Positions 62,937 to 64,000 of a DNA stretch of 64,000 nt are shown here, piece by piece. Numbering within the stretch: position 1 is the first letter of the stretch; the number at the start of each line of letters is the position of its first letter. The position numbers and the translations under genes were made by a program. Source of the stretch: Methanothrix sp. (GTDB lineage Archaea > Halobacteriota > Methanosarcinia > Methanotrichales > Methanotrichaceae); assembly GCA_025361645.1 (NCBI GenBank), contig JANYKI010000093.1, positions 1 through 64,000 of the forward strand, written 5' to 3'. The notes under the pieces were generated by a model. It worked only from the letters and a program-made list of their open reading frames with translations. It did no database searches and was not told the DNA's origin.

Positions 62937-64000
62937 AAGGTCCTGCCCGCCTGCATCATCAGGTGCTCGAGTATGGGCCCTAGCACAAAGACGGGGAAGA
63001 AGGTCAGGGCCCCGACTATGATGACCGTGCCGACCAGCATGATCACAAAGAGCGGACTGGCGACCGGGAAGGTAGCCGTGCTGGCGGGCACTATTCTCTT
63101 TGCCGCCAGGGAGCCGGCTATGGCCAGCGCCGGCAATATCGTGGCAAATCTGCCCACCAGCATCGCCAGAGCCAGGGTCAGGTTGTAGAAGGTGGTGTTG
63201 GCATTCAGGCCGGCAAAGGCGGACCCGTTATTGCCGCAGGCCGAGGCGAAGGCATAGAGTATCTCAGTAAGTGCGTGCGGCCCGCCGTTGTTCAGACTAA
63301 AGAGGCCCTGGGGCAGTACTATGGCAAGACCAGCCAGCATCAGCAGAACAATGGAAGGAGCCAGCAAACCGATGACTGCCATTCTCATCTCGAAGGGCTC
63401 CAGTTTTTTGCCGAAGAGCTCAGGAGTGCGACCGATCATGAGGCCGGCTAAGAACATGGTCATGATGGCATAGAAGAAAATGCCTATCAGTCCCACCCCG
63501 ACTCCGCCGAAGATCACCTCGCCGATGACCATGTTGAAGAGCAGAACCAGGCCGGCTAGAGGCATCATGCTGTCGTGCATGCTGTTCACGGCTCCATCGG
63601 AGGTCACCGTTGTGGACTGGGCAAAGAGCACCGATGGCACTATGCCGAAGCGCACCTCTTTGCCTTCCATATTAACACCGCCCTCCACGCCCAGCTTCTC
63701 CAGCAGGGGGCTCCCCTGTCCTTCTGCCCAGAGGGCGAGTCCCAAACCCATCAGGTAGAGAATGAACATGGCTGCAAATATGGCCCAGCCCTGTCTGGGG
63801 TTATTGACCAATGCGCCAAAGGCGAAGGGGAGCGATGCCGCTATGAGCAGCATGGCCAACACCTGCAGGAAGTTGGTGAGGGGCGTGGGGTTCTCAAAAG
63901 GATGAGCGGAGTTGGCATTGAAGAAGCCGCCTCCGTTGGTTCCCAGGAGCTTAATGGCCTCCTGCGAAGCCACGGGCCCTATTGAGATGACCTGCTCACC
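62933..64000 (-). CDS. kdpA: Potassium-transporting ATPase subunit KdpA, C-terminal part (5' end beyond window)
   Basis: [39 protein letters not shown]; frame open to right edge. Confidence 0.97.
   Translation of the reverse strand, partial: GEQVISIGPVASQEAIKLLGTNGGGFFNANSAHPFENPTPLTNFLQVLAMLLIAASLPFAFGALVNNPRQGWAIFAAMFILYLMGLGLALWAEGQGSPLLEKLGVEGGVNMEGKEVRFGIVPSVLFAQSTTVTSDGAVNSMHDSMMPLAGLVLLFNMVIGEVIFGGVGVGLIGIFFYAIMTMFLAGLMIGRTPELFGKKLEPFEMRMAVIGLLAPSIVLLMLAGLAIVLPQGLFSLNNGGPHALTEILYAFASACGNNGSAFAGLNANTTFYNLTLALAMLVGRFATILPALAIAGSLAAKRIVPASTATFPVASPLFVIMLVGTVIIVGALTFFPVFVLGPILEHLMMQAGRTF

Noticed and set aside
62933-64000. Apparently short KdpA
   Set aside because: The frame is open to the window edge; truncation is due to the window, not the gene.

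Overview
This 64 kb window is archaeal chromosome from a euryarchaeal methanogen, most likely Methanothrix (Methanosaeta) or a close relative. Supporting genes are chromosomal protein MC1, CooC, DUF166, archaeal riboflavin synthase, thermosome, EF-1alpha/EF-2/S10 and archaeal AspRS; genus assignment is inference. Most of it is ordinary housekeeping: an archease-RtcB-TrmJ RNA cluster, a U32 peptidase, uS10-tuf-fusA with a tRNA-Arg(CCG), lysC, purM, cooC, nrdJ, ribC, rubrerythrin, an ABC-2 exporter, aspS, purC and the thermosome. There is also a heme/siroheme cluster (hemL-hemC-cobA/hemD-ahb-type radical SAM), larC, and an ~11 kb potassium island (trkH-trkA-trkH plus kdpD-kdpC-kdpB-kdpA). The most interesting items are: (1) a CbrA-like SLC5 transporter-sensor whose kinase output appears replaced by two DUF835 domains, encoded with a RAD55/KaiC-like ATPase and two tiny membrane proteins; (2) a multi-PAS hybrid histidine kinase split by a single +1 frameshift at about 22961; (3) a pentapeptide-repeat/membrane protein gene cut in two by an IS200/IS605-type tnpA element; (4) an intact IS481-like element with 32-bp TIRs and a 15-bp direct repeat, plus a TIR-like relic next to it; (5) an orphan TnpB/omegaRNA-like terminus with no tnpB; (6) a KdpD lacking its kinase module; (7) unannotated short coding signals, namely a radical-SAM CX3CX2C fragment and a 40-aa ORF. 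All calls are by reading the sequence; no database search was possible.
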